A stretch of 64,000 bases of DNA from an uncultured Bacteroidaceae bacterium (GTDB taxonomy: Bacteria; Bacteroidota; Bacteroidia; Bacteroidales; Bacteroidaceae), in contig CAJOIE010000008.1 of assembly GCA_905234605.1 (NCBI GenBank), positions 19,220 through 83,219 on the forward strand, in the 5' to 3' direction. The position numbers and the translations under genes were made by a program. Position 1 is the first letter of the stretch. Every line of letters begins with the position of its first letter. The notes below the pieces were generated by a model. The model ran no database searches. It had not been told where the DNA came from and was given only the letters and a program-made list of their open reading frames with translations. Below are positions 1 through 7,848 of this stretch, in pieces.

Positions 1-304
1 GGTGTCTGACGCTAAGTCGTGCTGCGCATCGCGCGCACGTTCAGGCTGTAAAGATATGGCTCCATGATTGTTATGGATGCGCAGAGCACGCACAATTCCC
101 TGTATGTTAAGTTTTTTTAACTACCACGGCATGGCTGCCACTGCTGCTTGATGGCGCGTGCAGAGGGTGCAGGGTGGTGCTGAAGGTGGGTGCAGGGTGA
201 TGCGTGCTGACGGTGCAGGGTGATACGGAAGCGGGTGCAGGGAGTGTGTGTGCTCCCTGCACCCGCTGTGTGGTGTCGTTGCTGCCGCTATGCAGCCGGT
301 GTGT
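1..304. other. Non-coding left edge carrying GTGCAGGG repeats
   Basis: No credible gene is seen between the window edge and the stop of the DUF4954 gene. The minus strand has a weak TATCTTTA box near 50-60 that could be a promoter for something beyond the edge. From 160 to 266 there are four direct copies of a (G)GGTGCAGGG(TG) unit (165-177, 188-200, 211-223, 233-244) and one inverted copy (253-266). Confidence 0.6.
160..266. repeat. GTGCAGGG repeat cluster A with terminal hairpin
   Basis: There are four direct copies of GGTGCAGGG. The last, GCGGGTGCAGGGAG (231-244), forms a perfect 14-bp inverted repeat with 253-266 around a TGTGTGTG loop. The cluster lies about 40 nt after the stop of the minus-strand DUF4954 gene, so its transcript would read CCCTGCAC. 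The same family occurs at four other places in the window. Confidence 0.85.
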
Positions 305-2290
305 TCACTTGTTCAGTTGCTGCAGCATGGCTATGATGCGGTCGCCGAGCTGGCTCTTGCGCTCTATGTGTGCCAGGGTCTCGGTGACGAAGGGGTTGCT
401 CTCGAAGTCGCCCCGCACTTGCTCGAAGTCGCGGTCGATGGTGCGCTGGCTGGCTCCGTCGAAGCCGAAGCCTGTGTGTGCTGAGAGTGAGAACTCCTTC
501 TTGGCATCGGCATAGAGCATGCGGTCGAGGGTCGTGACGCTCTCCTTCCACTGGCTGACGATGCTGATGAGGTCCTCGATGGTGATGCGGTCGGGGTAGA
601 GGCCGTAGTAGTCGAGCATCTGCTCGTAGGCCCACGTCCACTCGTAGCGGTAGTAGTTGCTGTGTAGCTGGCAGAGACGGCGGTTGAACTCCTCTGCGCT
701 GGCCACGGCTCCGCTCTCCACTTCGTCGAGCAGGGCGTTGACGAGTTCCTTGGGGGCTATGAGTCCGGCCAGGTCGACCCACACGCCACGGCCGTCGGTG
801 TGCTTGGGCTTGAGCCCCTCCAGCAGGCTCTCGGCCGACGAGCAGTCGGTGCGCTCGAGGTGGGATATGAGCGAGTTGCCGAGGAACTTCTGTATGCCTA
901 TCCTGTATAGCTGCTGCCCGCGGTGGAGCGAGCTGTTGCTGATCTTGGCGCTCTGGTAGGCATAGGTGTCGGAGGTGGGGCCGGACAGTGTCTCCAGCTC
1001 CTGGAGGACGTGCAGGCCGCGCACCATCTTGTCGATGGTGTAGGGCGAGAGCAGGTTGAAGTTGATCTGGTCGAGGCGCCCTTCCTTGCAGCGGTGGTCG
1101 CGCTTGGGCCACTTCTGGGCGTCGCGCACGGTGCCCACTGAGCGGAGGTTGACGGCTGGGGCGAGATAGGTGTCGCCATTCTTCTCTATGAGGTAGGAGA
1201 AGGGCATGTCGCTCGTGTCGGGATGCGAGCTGTGACGCCCCATCACGAGGGAGAAGGCACCGATGCGTGCCGGCCAGAGTATGTAGCTGTCGGAGCTGGT
1301 CTTGGCGCCACGCTCCATGGCTCCCTGGTGGATGGGGCCGAGCTTGTACATGTGGTTGCTCTGGTTGCTGCCCGAGCCTGCGTTCATGAATGAGAAGAGG
1401 CCGGCTATGAGGAGCGTGCTCTTGTGGTGGGTCACGGTGAAGGGGCCGGCAAAGATGGCGCAGGCCTCGCCGTTCTCCTCCTGGCAGTTGGCGAAGAAGA
1501 GGGAGTCGGAGGCCGAATAGCCGTGGCCGAGGGTGCACGCCTGCCCCACGTAGACACGTGAGAGCGTGGTGCCGTCCTCCACGGAGGAGCCGTCCTGGAC
1601 GATGAAGTCGTCGGCAATGACGCCATAGCCCACGTGGATGGGGGCTTCCTGGCGCGAGCACAGGGAACCGTTCTTGAGGCGTCCGGCACCTTCGATCTTG
1701 GCGTATGGACCCACGTAGAGGTTCTTGATGTAGCCCGTGTCCACGATGGTGGCGTGGTGGCAGATGGTGCCGCGCTCCGAGGTGCGCTCGGCGGTGCGCT
1801 CGGCGGCAAAACGCTTGAGCTGGGCAATGAGCTTGGGACGGTGGCGGTAGAATGCCTCAAGGTAGGCCTCGTGGGCGGTGAGACGGTCGTGCAGGGTCAC
1901 CTCACGGCCGCCTGTCTCGTTGAGCACAGCCACGTTGACGCCGCAGCCGAAGCTGGTGGGGCCGTCGCAGAGTATGATGTCGACATTCTCAATGAAGCAG
2001 CCTTCGGCAATGTCGTAGCGGGCAATGTAGTTCTTGATGTTCTCGATGCAGCAGTCGTCGCCCACGGTGGTGTCGTGGAGCGTGGCACGGAAGATGCCGG
2101 AATGCTTGTGCATGCCGCCCGGCAGCTCGAAGCTGGCGCGGAACGACCCTAACCGCACCTCGCCCGAGAAGCGCGTGTCGCGTATGTACTTGAGGCTCTC
2201 GCTGTCGCTGACGAACACCGTCTGCCAGTCCTGAGCCGTGCATCCCTGCTGCTGCAGGAGTCCTATTTCACTCTGTGTCAGTGTGCGCAT
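305..2290 (-). CDS. DUF4954 family left-handed beta-helix protein
   Basis: The 661-residue cytoplasmic protein is recognised as the Bacteroidetes DUF4954 family. Residues about 60-340 are rich in hexapeptide-like repeats (IVDTGYIKNLYVGPYAKIEG, then VGYGVIADDFIVQDGSSVE) typical of the left-handed beta-helix fold of acyl- and nucleotidyltransferases. The rest is helical and ends in LQQLNK. No catalytic residues can be assigned and the substrate is unknown. The ATG at 2290 follows a TACTTTTG box by about 70 nt. The gene is monocistronic: it diverges from the next gene and has a repeat cluster with a hairpin just downstream. The family call is firm; function is not. Confidence 0.85.
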   Translation of the reverse strand: MRTLTQSEIGLLQQQGCTAQDWQTVFVSDSESLKYIRDTRFSGEVRLGSFRASFELPGGMHKHSGIFRATLHDTTVGDDCCIENIKNYIARYDIAEGCFIENVDIILCDGPTSFGCGVNVAVLNETGGREVTLHDRLTAHEAYLEAFYRHRPKLIAQLKRFAAERTAERTSERGTICHHATIVDTGYIKNLYVGPYAKIEGAGRLKNGSLCSRQEAPIHVGYGVIADDFIVQDGSSVEDGTTLSRVYVGQACTLGHGYSASDSLFFANCQEENGEACAIFAGPFTVTHHKSTLLIAGLFSFMNAGSGSNQSNHMYKLGPIHQGAMERGAKTSSDSYILWPARIGAFSLVMGRHSSHPDTSDMPFSYLIEKNGDTYLAPAVNLRSVGTVRDAQKWPKRDHRCKEGRLDQINFNLLSPYTIDKMVRGLHVLQELETLSGPTSDTYAYQSAKISNSSLHRGQQLYRIGIQKFLGNSLISHLERTDCSSAESLLEGLKPKHTDGRGVWVDLAGLIAPKELVNALLDEVESGAVASAEEFNRRLCQLHSNYYRYEWTWAYEQMLDYYGLYPDRITIEDLISIVSQWKESVTTLDRMLYADAKKEFSLSAHTGFGFDGASQRTIDRDFEQVRGDFESNPFVTETLAHIERKSQLGDRIIAMLQQLNK

Positions 2291-2357
2291 GTGTTATTAG
2301 TGAAGTGGTATGTAGAAATGAGGGGATTAAGGCATGCACCATGCCTATGCTTGCAGG

Positions 2358-2365
2358 CAAAAGTA
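2358..2365 (-). promoter_or_regulatory. Promoter -7 box of the DUF4954 gene
   Basis: The minus strand reads TACTTTTG, matching the Bacteroidetes TAnnTTTG -7 element, about 70 nt before the ATG. A TTTG lies further upstream but its spacing (about 25 nt) is longer than the usual 19-21. Confidence 0.55.
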
Positions 2366-2386
2366 GTGAAATAGTGACGTGAGGAA

Positions 2387-2416
2387 TTGCCAAACGGGCA
2401 AATGATTGTACTTTCG
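2387..2416 (+). promoter_or_regulatory. Promoter of the methyltransferase-like/cobalamin adenosyltransferase pair
   Basis: TTG at 2387-2389, a 19-nt spacer and TACTTTCG at 2409-2416 match the Bacteroidetes promoter with one mismatch in the -7 box. It is divergent from the DUF4954 promoter 22 nt to the left. Confidence 0.55.
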
Positions 2417-2481
2417 CCTGCTGAAAACTGACATAAGTCAAGGCTCACTGCCATTCACCACATAACGTTTGACCTATCACC

Positions 2482-3075
2482 GTGCCGCAGGCACTCTCAA
2501 CCATAAACACCATCCTCCTGCGCCGTCCCTGGGTATGGCTACGCCGCATCAGGCACCGCCGTGGCTACGGCATACACTCCCCCTTTGCCTACGCCTTCGT
2601 GCGCGGCGTACTGCTTGAGCCTACACCTTATTACAGCTACGCGCCACTGTCACGCATGCACACATGGCCTGTGCGGATGCTCGGCCTATACCCACTGACG
2701 TGCCGCCGCCTGCTGTTCCGCTTAGCCAACTACGCCCACCCACACACCTACGCCATCGCTGGCGAGTGCCCTGTGGAACGGGCCTACATACGCGCTGCCG
2801 TGCCCTCGGCCACCGAGGTAGAGGCCGGCACCGGCAGCGTGCAGCTCCTGTTCGTGGGACACAGCCACGCGGCAGCCGCCCGTGAGGCATGCCGCCACAT
2901 GCCGGCCGACGGCATGCTCATCATGGAGGGCATACACCACAGCGAGGCAGCACGGCGCACATGGCAGGACATTGTGGACGACACGCACGCCACCTTCACC
3001 TTCGACCTCTACACCTACGGCATAGCACTCTTCCGCCCTGCACACCACATGCACCGCTACACCATCAGCTTCTGA
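2482..3075 (+). CDS. Degenerate class I SAM methyltransferase-like protein
   Basis: The 197-residue protein opens with RRIRHRRGYGIHSPFAYAFV, the hallmark N-terminus of a Bacteroidetes family usually annotated as class I SAM-dependent methyltransferase. Its C-terminus (LIMEGIHHSEAARRTWQDIV, then FDLYTYGIALF) also fits that family. No glycine-rich SAM-binding motif is visible where one is expected, so catalysis is doubtful. The start is GTG: no ATG occurs in frame until 2656, which would remove the family signature. The GTG sits in a small GTGCC-GCA-GGCAC hairpin. The gene ends 2 nt before the cobalamin adenosyltransferase ATG, so the two are almost certainly co-transcribed. Confidence 0.6.
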   Translation: MPQALSTINTILLRRPWVWLRRIRHRRGYGIHSPFAYAFVRGVLLEPTPYYSYAPLSRMHTWPVRMLGLYPLTCRRLLFRLANYAHPHTYAIAGECPVERAYIRAAVPSATEVEAGTGSVQLLFVGHSHAAAAREACRHMPADGMLIMEGIHHSEAARRTWQDIVDDTHATFTFDLYTYGIALFRPAHHMHRYTISF

Positions 3076-3077
3076 CT

Positions 3078-3635
3078 ATGATATACACCCGAACCGGCGA
3101 CGCCGGCACCACAAGCCTCGTGGGCGGCCAGCGCGTAAGCAAGACACACCCGCGCCTTGAGGCCTACGGCACCATCGACGAACTGAGCTCACACATAGGA
3201 CTGCTCTCCACGCTCATCACCGACGAGACCGACCGCCGGCAGCTCACCGACATACAGACGCTGCTCTTCACCATAGGCTCCATGCTGGCCACCGACACCA
3301 CTGCCCGCGACTACCGCCCAGGCCGCTACATACTGCCATCCGACGTGGAAACTCTCGAGCACGCCATCGACACGGCCGAGGCAGGCCTCGGCGCATGGCC
3401 AGGCTTCATCCTGCCTGGCGGCACCACGGCAGCGGCACAGGCACACGTGTGCCGCACAGTGTGCCGACGCGCCGAGCGAGCCATCTACGCCGTAGCTGCC
3501 GAGTGGCCCGTCGACACGATGCTCACCACCTACATCAACCGCCTGTCAGACTACCTCTTCGTGCTCGCACGACTCATCAACCACCGCGCCGGCACGCCCG
3601 AACAGGTGTGGAAAGCAAGAGCACAAAGAGACTAA
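3078..3635 (+). CDS. PduO-type cob(I)alamin adenosyltransferase
   Basis: The 185-residue protein transfers the adenosyl group of ATP to cob(I)alamin to make adenosylcobalamin. The N-terminal ATP-binding signature YTRTGDAGTTSLVGGQRVSK and the following RLEAYGTIDELSSHIGLL are classic for the PduO/ATR family, as is the helix with CRRAERAI near residue 135. Length matches the family. The ATG at 3078 was chosen because the family starts with this motif; the frame is open further upstream, but only as an overlap with the preceding gene. The partner adenosylcobalamin enzyme is not in the window. Confidence 0.93.
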   Translation: MIYTRTGDAGTTSLVGGQRVSKTHPRLEAYGTIDELSSHIGLLSTLITDETDRRQLTDIQTLLFTIGSMLATDTTARDYRPGRYILPSDVETLEHAIDTAEAGLGAWPGFILPGGTTAAAQAHVCRTVCRRAERAIYAVAAEWPVDTMLTTYINRLSDYLFVLARLINHRAGTPEQVWKARAQRD

Positions 3636-3674
3636 AGCAATGAGAGGCACCCTCTTGCAGAGCACCATGCCGAC

Positions 3675-3696
3675 GGCAGCCTCGCCAAAGGCTGCC
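3675..3696 (+). terminator. Possible weak hairpin after the adenosyltransferase gene
   Basis: GGCAGCC and GGCTGCC form a 7-bp stem around an 8-nt loop 40 nt after the stop codon. There is no T-run, so it may only be a 3' stabilising stem. Confidence 0.3.
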
Positions 3697-3774
3697 ACGC
3701 CTTGCTACACATGCACTCCTGACGCTTTCACCTCATTTTTATAGTGTTCTCTTCGCTGCTTTTATCTTTTCAAC

Positions 3775-3782
3775 TATCTTCG
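3775..3782 (+). promoter_or_regulatory. Promoter -7 box of the DUF2795 gene
   Basis: TATCTTCG lies 54 nt before the ATG in an AT-rich spacer and is one mismatch from TAnnTTTG. No clear -33 TTTG is visible. Apart from this box and the weak hairpin, nothing else is seen in the 200-nt spacer. Confidence 0.4.
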
Positions 3783-3835
3783 CCGCCGCTTTGAAGATAG
3801 CAAACCAATAAACACCACACCTTAAACACACCATC

Positions 3836-4057
3836 ATGTACTGGACACTCGAACTGGCATCGAAGCTTGAAGACGCACCCTGGCCCGCAACCAAGGAGGA
3901 GCTCATAGACTACGCCGTGCGCAGCGGCGCCCCGCTCGAAGTGATAGAGAACCTGCAAGAGATAGAAGACGAGGGCGACATATACGAGACCATCGAAGAC
4001 GTCTGGCCCGACTATCCCACAAAGGAAGACTTCCTCTTCAACGAGGATGAGTATTGA
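3836..4057 (+). CDS. DUF2795 family small acidic protein
   Basis: The 73-residue protein has the DUF2795 pattern: WPATKEELIDYAVRSGAP, then a helix with VIENLQEIEDEGDIYETIEDV. It is strongly acidic and has no signal peptide or membrane segment. Function is unknown; homologues are common single-domain proteins in Bacteroidetes. The gene is preceded by its own likely promoter and converges on the ACT-domain gene across a 20-bp hairpin. Confidence 0.8.
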   Translation: MYWTLELASKLEDAPWPATKEELIDYAVRSGAPLEVIENLQEIEDEGDIYETIEDVWPDYPTKEDFLFNEDEY

Positions 4058-4058
4058 G

Positions 4059-4105
4059 GCACGACCTCGCTGCGTGGGAGTCACGCCCACGCAGCGAGGT
4101 CGTGC
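4059..4105. terminator. 20-bp perfect bidirectional hairpin overlapping the ACT gene end
   Basis: Positions 4059-4078 and 4086-4105 are perfect inverted repeats of 20 nt around a 7-nt loop. The left arm begins 1 nt after the DUF2795 stop. The right arm is the last 22 coding bases region of the ACT gene (encoding EHDLAAW). It probably terminates or stabilises both converging transcripts. No long T-tract follows on either strand. Confidence 0.7.
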
Positions 4106-4509
4106 TCGGAGATGTAGGGCAGGTGGCCCTCGACAATGGTCTGGCGAGCCAGCTCAGTGTTGTCGGTGCGGAAGATGAGAATGCCGTTTCCGCGGAGCAG
4201 GAAGGTATAGATGTACGTGATGCCTATGCCCGCCTGGCTGAACTGCTCCACGACATCTGCAGCACAGCCCGGGCGGTTGTCGAGCTGAAGGGCGAAGACA
4301 TCGGAAAGAGCTACTGCAACTCCGGCTTTCTTGAGCTCGGCACATGCACGGAGCGGCTCTGCGCAAATGATGCGCAGGATGCCATACTCGGCAGTTTCGG
4401 CAATGGTGGTTGAGATGAGTTGGATATTGGCTTGTTTGAGCAACTTCAGCACCTGGACGAGGGTGCCTGTGGTATTCTCTAAGAATACAGAAAGCTGATT
4501 GATGGTCAT
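4081..4509 (-). CDS. ACT domain protein (tandem ACT)
   Basis: The 142-residue protein carries two ACT-like units: residues 2-68 (MTINQLSVFLENTTGTLVQV, typical beta-alpha-beta ligand-binding start) and about 70-140 (LDNRPGCAADVVEQFSQAGI). ACT domains bind amino acids and usually act as allosteric sensors. It is the last gene of the aromatic amino-acid catabolic cluster, 61 nt after the arylacetate-CoA ligase, so sensing an aromatic amino acid or product is a reasonable inference. The ATG at 4509 is preferred because the fold begins at once. Its 3' end lies inside the terminator stem. Confidence 0.85.
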   Translation of the reverse strand: MTINQLSVFLENTTGTLVQVLKLLKQANIQLISTTIAETAEYGILRIICAEPLRACAELKKAGVAVALSDVFALQLDNRPGCAADVVEQFSQAGIGITYIYTFLLRGNGILIFRTDNTELARQTIVEGHLPYISEHDLAAWA

Positions 4510-4570
4510 GGGGAATGGGGGTGAGGTTATAGGGCAGGTTGTATGGATGTACGCGCAATGGTAAATGTAA

Positions 4571-5878
4571 CTACATCTGTCTCTTGTCGATGACATGGGC
4601 ACTCTTGCCTTGACTACGTTCAATGGTGTTGGGAGCCTTGATCTGGACTTTGGCTCCTATGCTTAGCACACTCTTAAGCTTTGCAGCAAGGTGCTGTTCC
4701 AACTTATTGATGGCAGTAGGCGTGTCGAAGGTGCTGGTGAAGACCTCCTGCCGCAACTCCACCTGAACCAGCAAGGTGTCGAGGTTGTTCACACGGTCCA
4801 CTATGAGCATGTAGCGCGGTGCGAACTCCGGCGAGGACAACACCACACTCTCCACCTGCGATGGGAATACGTTGATGCCGCGTATGATGAGCATGTCGTC
4901 GGAACGCCCTGCAATGCGGCCCATACGGACTGACGTGCGCCCGCAGGAGCACTGGCCTGGCAGGATTGAGCAGAGGTCGCGTGTGCGGTAGCGTAGCACG
5001 GGCATACCCTCTTTGGTGAGTGTGGTGAATACGAGCTCACCGGTCTCACCGTCGGGCAACCGCTCCAACGTCTGCGGGTTGATTATTTCGGGGTAGAAAT
5101 GGTCCTCATTGATATGTGAGCCATGCTGGCACACGCATTCGTAGCTCACGCTTGGGCCCATGATTTCGCTCAGGCCATAGAGGTTGTAGCCCTTCAGGCC
5201 GAGGCGTTCCTGTATCTCGGTGCGCATCTGCTCCGTCCATGGCTCGGCACCGAAGGCCCCGATGCGCAGCCGCGTCTGCTCCTTTGTGATGCCCATTTTC
5301 TCCATGGTCTCGGCCAGATAGAGAGCATAGGACGGTGTGCAGGCAATGCCGGTAATGCCAAGGTCGCGGATGAGTTTGGCGTGCTTTTCCGTGTTGCCCG
5401 TCGATGCCGGAACGACGGCAGCACCGATGGTCTCCACGCCGTTGTGTGCACCCAGACCGCCAGTGAAAAGCCCGTAGCCATAGCTCACGGAGAAGATGTC
5501 GTCGCGCCCAACACCGTAAGCCGTCAGACTGCGAGCCATGCACTCGTTCCAGATACCTATGTCCTTGCGAGTGTAGCCCACAATAGTGGGGTTGCCAGTG
5601 GTGCCGCTGGAGGCGTGGATGCGGATAATCTCACTCTGGGGCGCGGCCTGGAGGCCGAAGGGATAGTTGTCACGCAGGTCCTGCTTGGTAGTGAAAGGCA
5701 GTTTCGTGATGTCGTCGATGGTTCGGATGTCGTCGGGCGTGAGATCCATCGACTGAAGCTTGTTGCGGTAGAAAGGCACGTGGTGGTACACGTAGTCCAC
5801 TATTTTGTGCAGACGTCGGCCTTGCAGCTCGCTCATCTCGTCGCGGCTCATGCATTCTTTGTTAGGGTTCCAGATCAT
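4571..5878 (-). CDS. paaK: Phenylacetate/arylacetate-CoA ligase
   Basis: The 435-residue adenylate-forming enzyme interconverts arylacetate, ATP and CoA with arylacetyl-CoA. The AMP-binding loop HASSGTTGNPTIVGYT is near residue 90, with YGLSEIMGPS and YRTRDLCSILPGQC downstream and the C-terminal RSDDMLIIRGINVFPSQVE, all typical of PaaK. In this fermentative context it probably runs toward acid and ATP. The ATG at 5878 (MIWNPNKEC) matches the family start and leaves 10 nt after the aminotransferase gene; an ATG at 5917 would overlap it by 29 nt. It follows iorA, iorB and the aminotransferase on one strand. Confidence 0.93.
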   Translation of the reverse strand: MIWNPNKECMSRDEMSELQGRRLHKIVDYVYHHVPFYRNKLQSMDLTPDDIRTIDDITKLPFTTKQDLRDNYPFGLQAAPQSEIIRIHASSGTTGNPTIVGYTRKDIGIWNECMARSLTAYGVGRDDIFSVSYGYGLFTGGLGAHNGVETIGAAVVPASTGNTEKHAKLIRDLGITGIACTPSYALYLAETMEKMGITKEQTRLRIGAFGAEPWTEQMRTEIQERLGLKGYNLYGLSEIMGPSVSYECVCQHGSHINEDHFYPEIINPQTLERLPDGETGELVFTTLTKEGMPVLRYRTRDLCSILPGQCSCGRTSVRMGRIAGRSDDMLIIRGINVFPSQVESVVLSSPEFAPRYMLIVDRVNNLDTLLVQVELRQEVFTSTFDTPTAINKLEQHLAAKLKSVLSIGAKVQIKAPNTIERSQGKSAHVIDKRQM

Positions 5879-5888
5879 GGTTTGAGAT

Positions 5889-7208
5889 TTAGGGGTGTTG
5901 TAGAAGTTGGTCTTCATGGAATGCAGCCATGCGCTGCTCCAAGAGCGGGTAGAGTTCCTCGCGCATACGACTGCTACAGCCTCGCACTCCTTGCTGACGG
6001 CTGCCCGTGGTGGAGAGCGATATGCAGCTCACGCCATAGTAGAGCAATTCCTTCAGCAACTGGCCGCCAGTCATGCCGGCATAGCCGATGGTGAAGAAGA
6101 AGCCGTCGCCTACAGGCTGTGTCACGTCACTGTCGTAGACTATATGGAAGCCGTGCCGTGTGAAGATGTCTTTCATGCGGTGCGCCCGCCGCTCATACTC
6201 GCGCGTGTCCTCCACGAAGTTAATCGTGCCATCACACGACAGGCGCAGCATCTCGGCATAGCCGTATTGCGTGCTGGCTGTGCATCCACTGGTTATCATG
6301 TATAGGATGGAAGCGATGAGCGTGGGGCCAAACACGCCAGAGTCTTGATAGCGCTGCGCGAGTGCGGGGAAATGGCTGTCGAAGAGTTTGTCGCTTATGC
6401 ACAACAGGGCGATACGCTGTCCGGCATAGCTGAATATCTTCGAAGCGGAGAGCATCAGAATGTAGTTGTCGGTGTAGCGGGCCACTGTTGGCACGAATGG
6501 CGGCTCATAGGGGCGGCCGAGGTCGCGGCGGTAGTCCATGCAGAAATAGGCCAGATCCTCCATGACTATGGCATCGTGCTTCGTTGCTAACTCGCCGATA
6601 ATCTTCAGCTCGCTCTCCTCCAGGCATATCCACGCCGGATTGTTGGGATTGGAATAGACGATGGCGGCTATATCGCCAGCACTCAGCTCTTCCTCCAGCT
6701 TATCACGCAGTGCCTCGCCACGACAGGGATGTATGTCGAACTCACGCCAGCCGATGCCCAACACTCGCAGCTGCGACTTCTGTATGGGGAAGCCTGGGTC
6801 GATGAACAGCACCTTGTCCTTGCCCTCGATGCGCCCGCAACAGGCGATGAACGAGGCGAAAGAGCCGGCCACAGAGCCTGTTGTGGGCACGCATGCCCGT
6901 GCGCTTATATCTATATTAAGGAATGCGCGCACGAACTCATGGGCTGCCTCCTTCAGCTCCGGCACGCCGTCGGCTGCCGGATAGTGTGCGCCCACGCCAC
7001 GCTCCAAGGCCGCCTTCTCGGCCTCAATGCCATAGCGGTTGGCAGGCAATCCCGGCGACCCCTGATCCATGCGTATGAAGGGTATGCCTGTGCGCTGCTC
7101 TAAATATTGAGCCACGAGCAGCACTTCGCCGATGGTGGCCTGCGAGAGGTCGGTCACGTGGCTCGCACGGCATGCCTCCTCTACGAGTTGTTCACTAAAC
7201 AGTTTCAC
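5889..7208 (-). CDS. Pyridoxal-phosphate aminotransferase (class I/II), probably aromatic
   Basis: The 439-residue fold-type I aminotransferase has the PLP lysine in LMLSASKIFSYAGQR, the substrate-side motif YSNPNNPAWICLEESEL and a conserved Asp in VMEDLAYFCMDY. It would convert an amino acid to its 2-oxo acid in the cytoplasm. It lies between iorB and paaK on the same strand, so transamination of phenylalanine, tyrosine or tryptophan to the arylpyruvate used by IorAB is the natural inference. Specificity cannot be read from the sequence. The ATG at 7208 is 24 nt after iorB. Confidence 0.88.
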   Translation of the reverse strand: MKLFSEQLVEEACRASHVTDLSQATIGEVLLVAQYLEQRTGIPFIRMDQGSPGLPANRYGIEAEKAALERGVGAHYPAADGVPELKEAAHEFVRAFLNIDISARACVPTTGSVAGSFASFIACCGRIEGKDKVLFIDPGFPIQKSQLRVLGIGWREFDIHPCRGEALRDKLEEELSAGDIAAIVYSNPNNPAWICLEESELKIIGELATKHDAIVMEDLAYFCMDYRRDLGRPYEPPFVPTVARYTDNYILMLSASKIFSYAGQRIALLCISDKLFDSHFPALAQRYQDSGVFGPTLIASILYMITSGCTASTQYGYAEMLRLSCDGTINFVEDTREYERRAHRMKDIFTRHGFHIVYDSDVTQPVGDGFFFTIGYAGMTGGQLLKELLYYGVSCISLSTTGSRQQGVRGCSSRMREELYPLLEQRMAAFHEDQLLQHP

Positions 7209-7232
7209 AATACTAACGGTGAAGGGAAATAG

Positions 7233-7811
7233 CTAAATAGTACATGCCGAGAGTCCAAGGTCGAAGGCTTTCAGGTTGTCGCTGACCACCTGCTCGCCCT
7301 TGCGGCAGAACACAGCGCGGATGGCGTCCCGCAGCTGGTCTGCGCCGAGGATGCCTATGTATCGAGCCGCCATGCCCAGAAGCACCATGTTGGCACTCTT
7401 GGGGATGTGGTTTTCGCGGGCTATGGCCTCGATGTCGAGCATGGCCACATGAGGTAAGGCCGAGAGCTCGCCTCTGATTGCCTCCTCGTCGGGATAGTCG
7501 GGAATGTTGATGAATGGCCGCGATGCCGTCACCGCCCATCCATCGCGGTTAAGGTATGACACATAGCGCAATGCCTCCATGGGTTCCATAGATATGATGA
7601 GGTCGGCCTGGCCTGTGGCAATCTGGTCGCTGAAGATGGGCTCGGTGCTCAGCCGCAAGTCGCTCTGCACATCGCCGCCACGCTGGCTCATGCCGTGCAC
7701 CTCGGCCTGCTTAAGCTGCAAGCCGGCCTCTGTGGCTGCCTCGCCTATCACAGTTGCTATGGAGAGGATGCCTTGTCCGCCCACACCAGATAGCTTAATA
7801 TCCTTTTTCAT
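7233..7811 (-). CDS. iorB: Indolepyruvate:ferredoxin oxidoreductase, beta subunit
   Basis: The 192-residue gamma/beta-type 2-oxoacid oxidoreductase subunit starts MKKDIKLSGVGGQGILSIAT, with the GVGGQG loop that opens this family, followed by EVHGMSQRGGDVQSDLRLS. With IorA it oxidatively decarboxylates arylpyruvates to arylacetyl-CoA, reducing ferredoxin. The ATG at 7811 is chosen because the family starts here; the longer open frame upstream overlaps iorA. It is 37 nt after the iorA stop. Confidence 0.93.
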   Translation of the reverse strand: MKKDIKLSGVGGQGILSIATVIGEAATEAGLQLKQAEVHGMSQRGGDVQSDLRLSTEPIFSDQIATGQADLIISMEPMEALRYVSYLNRDGWAVTASRPFINIPDYPDEEAIRGELSALPHVAMLDIEAIARENHIPKSANMVLLGMAARYIGILGADQLRDAIRAVFCRKGEQVVSDNLKAFDLGLSACTI

Positions 7812-7848
7812 GCTTGTACGGTCTTGTCGTTTCCTTTCCTGAATGCTC

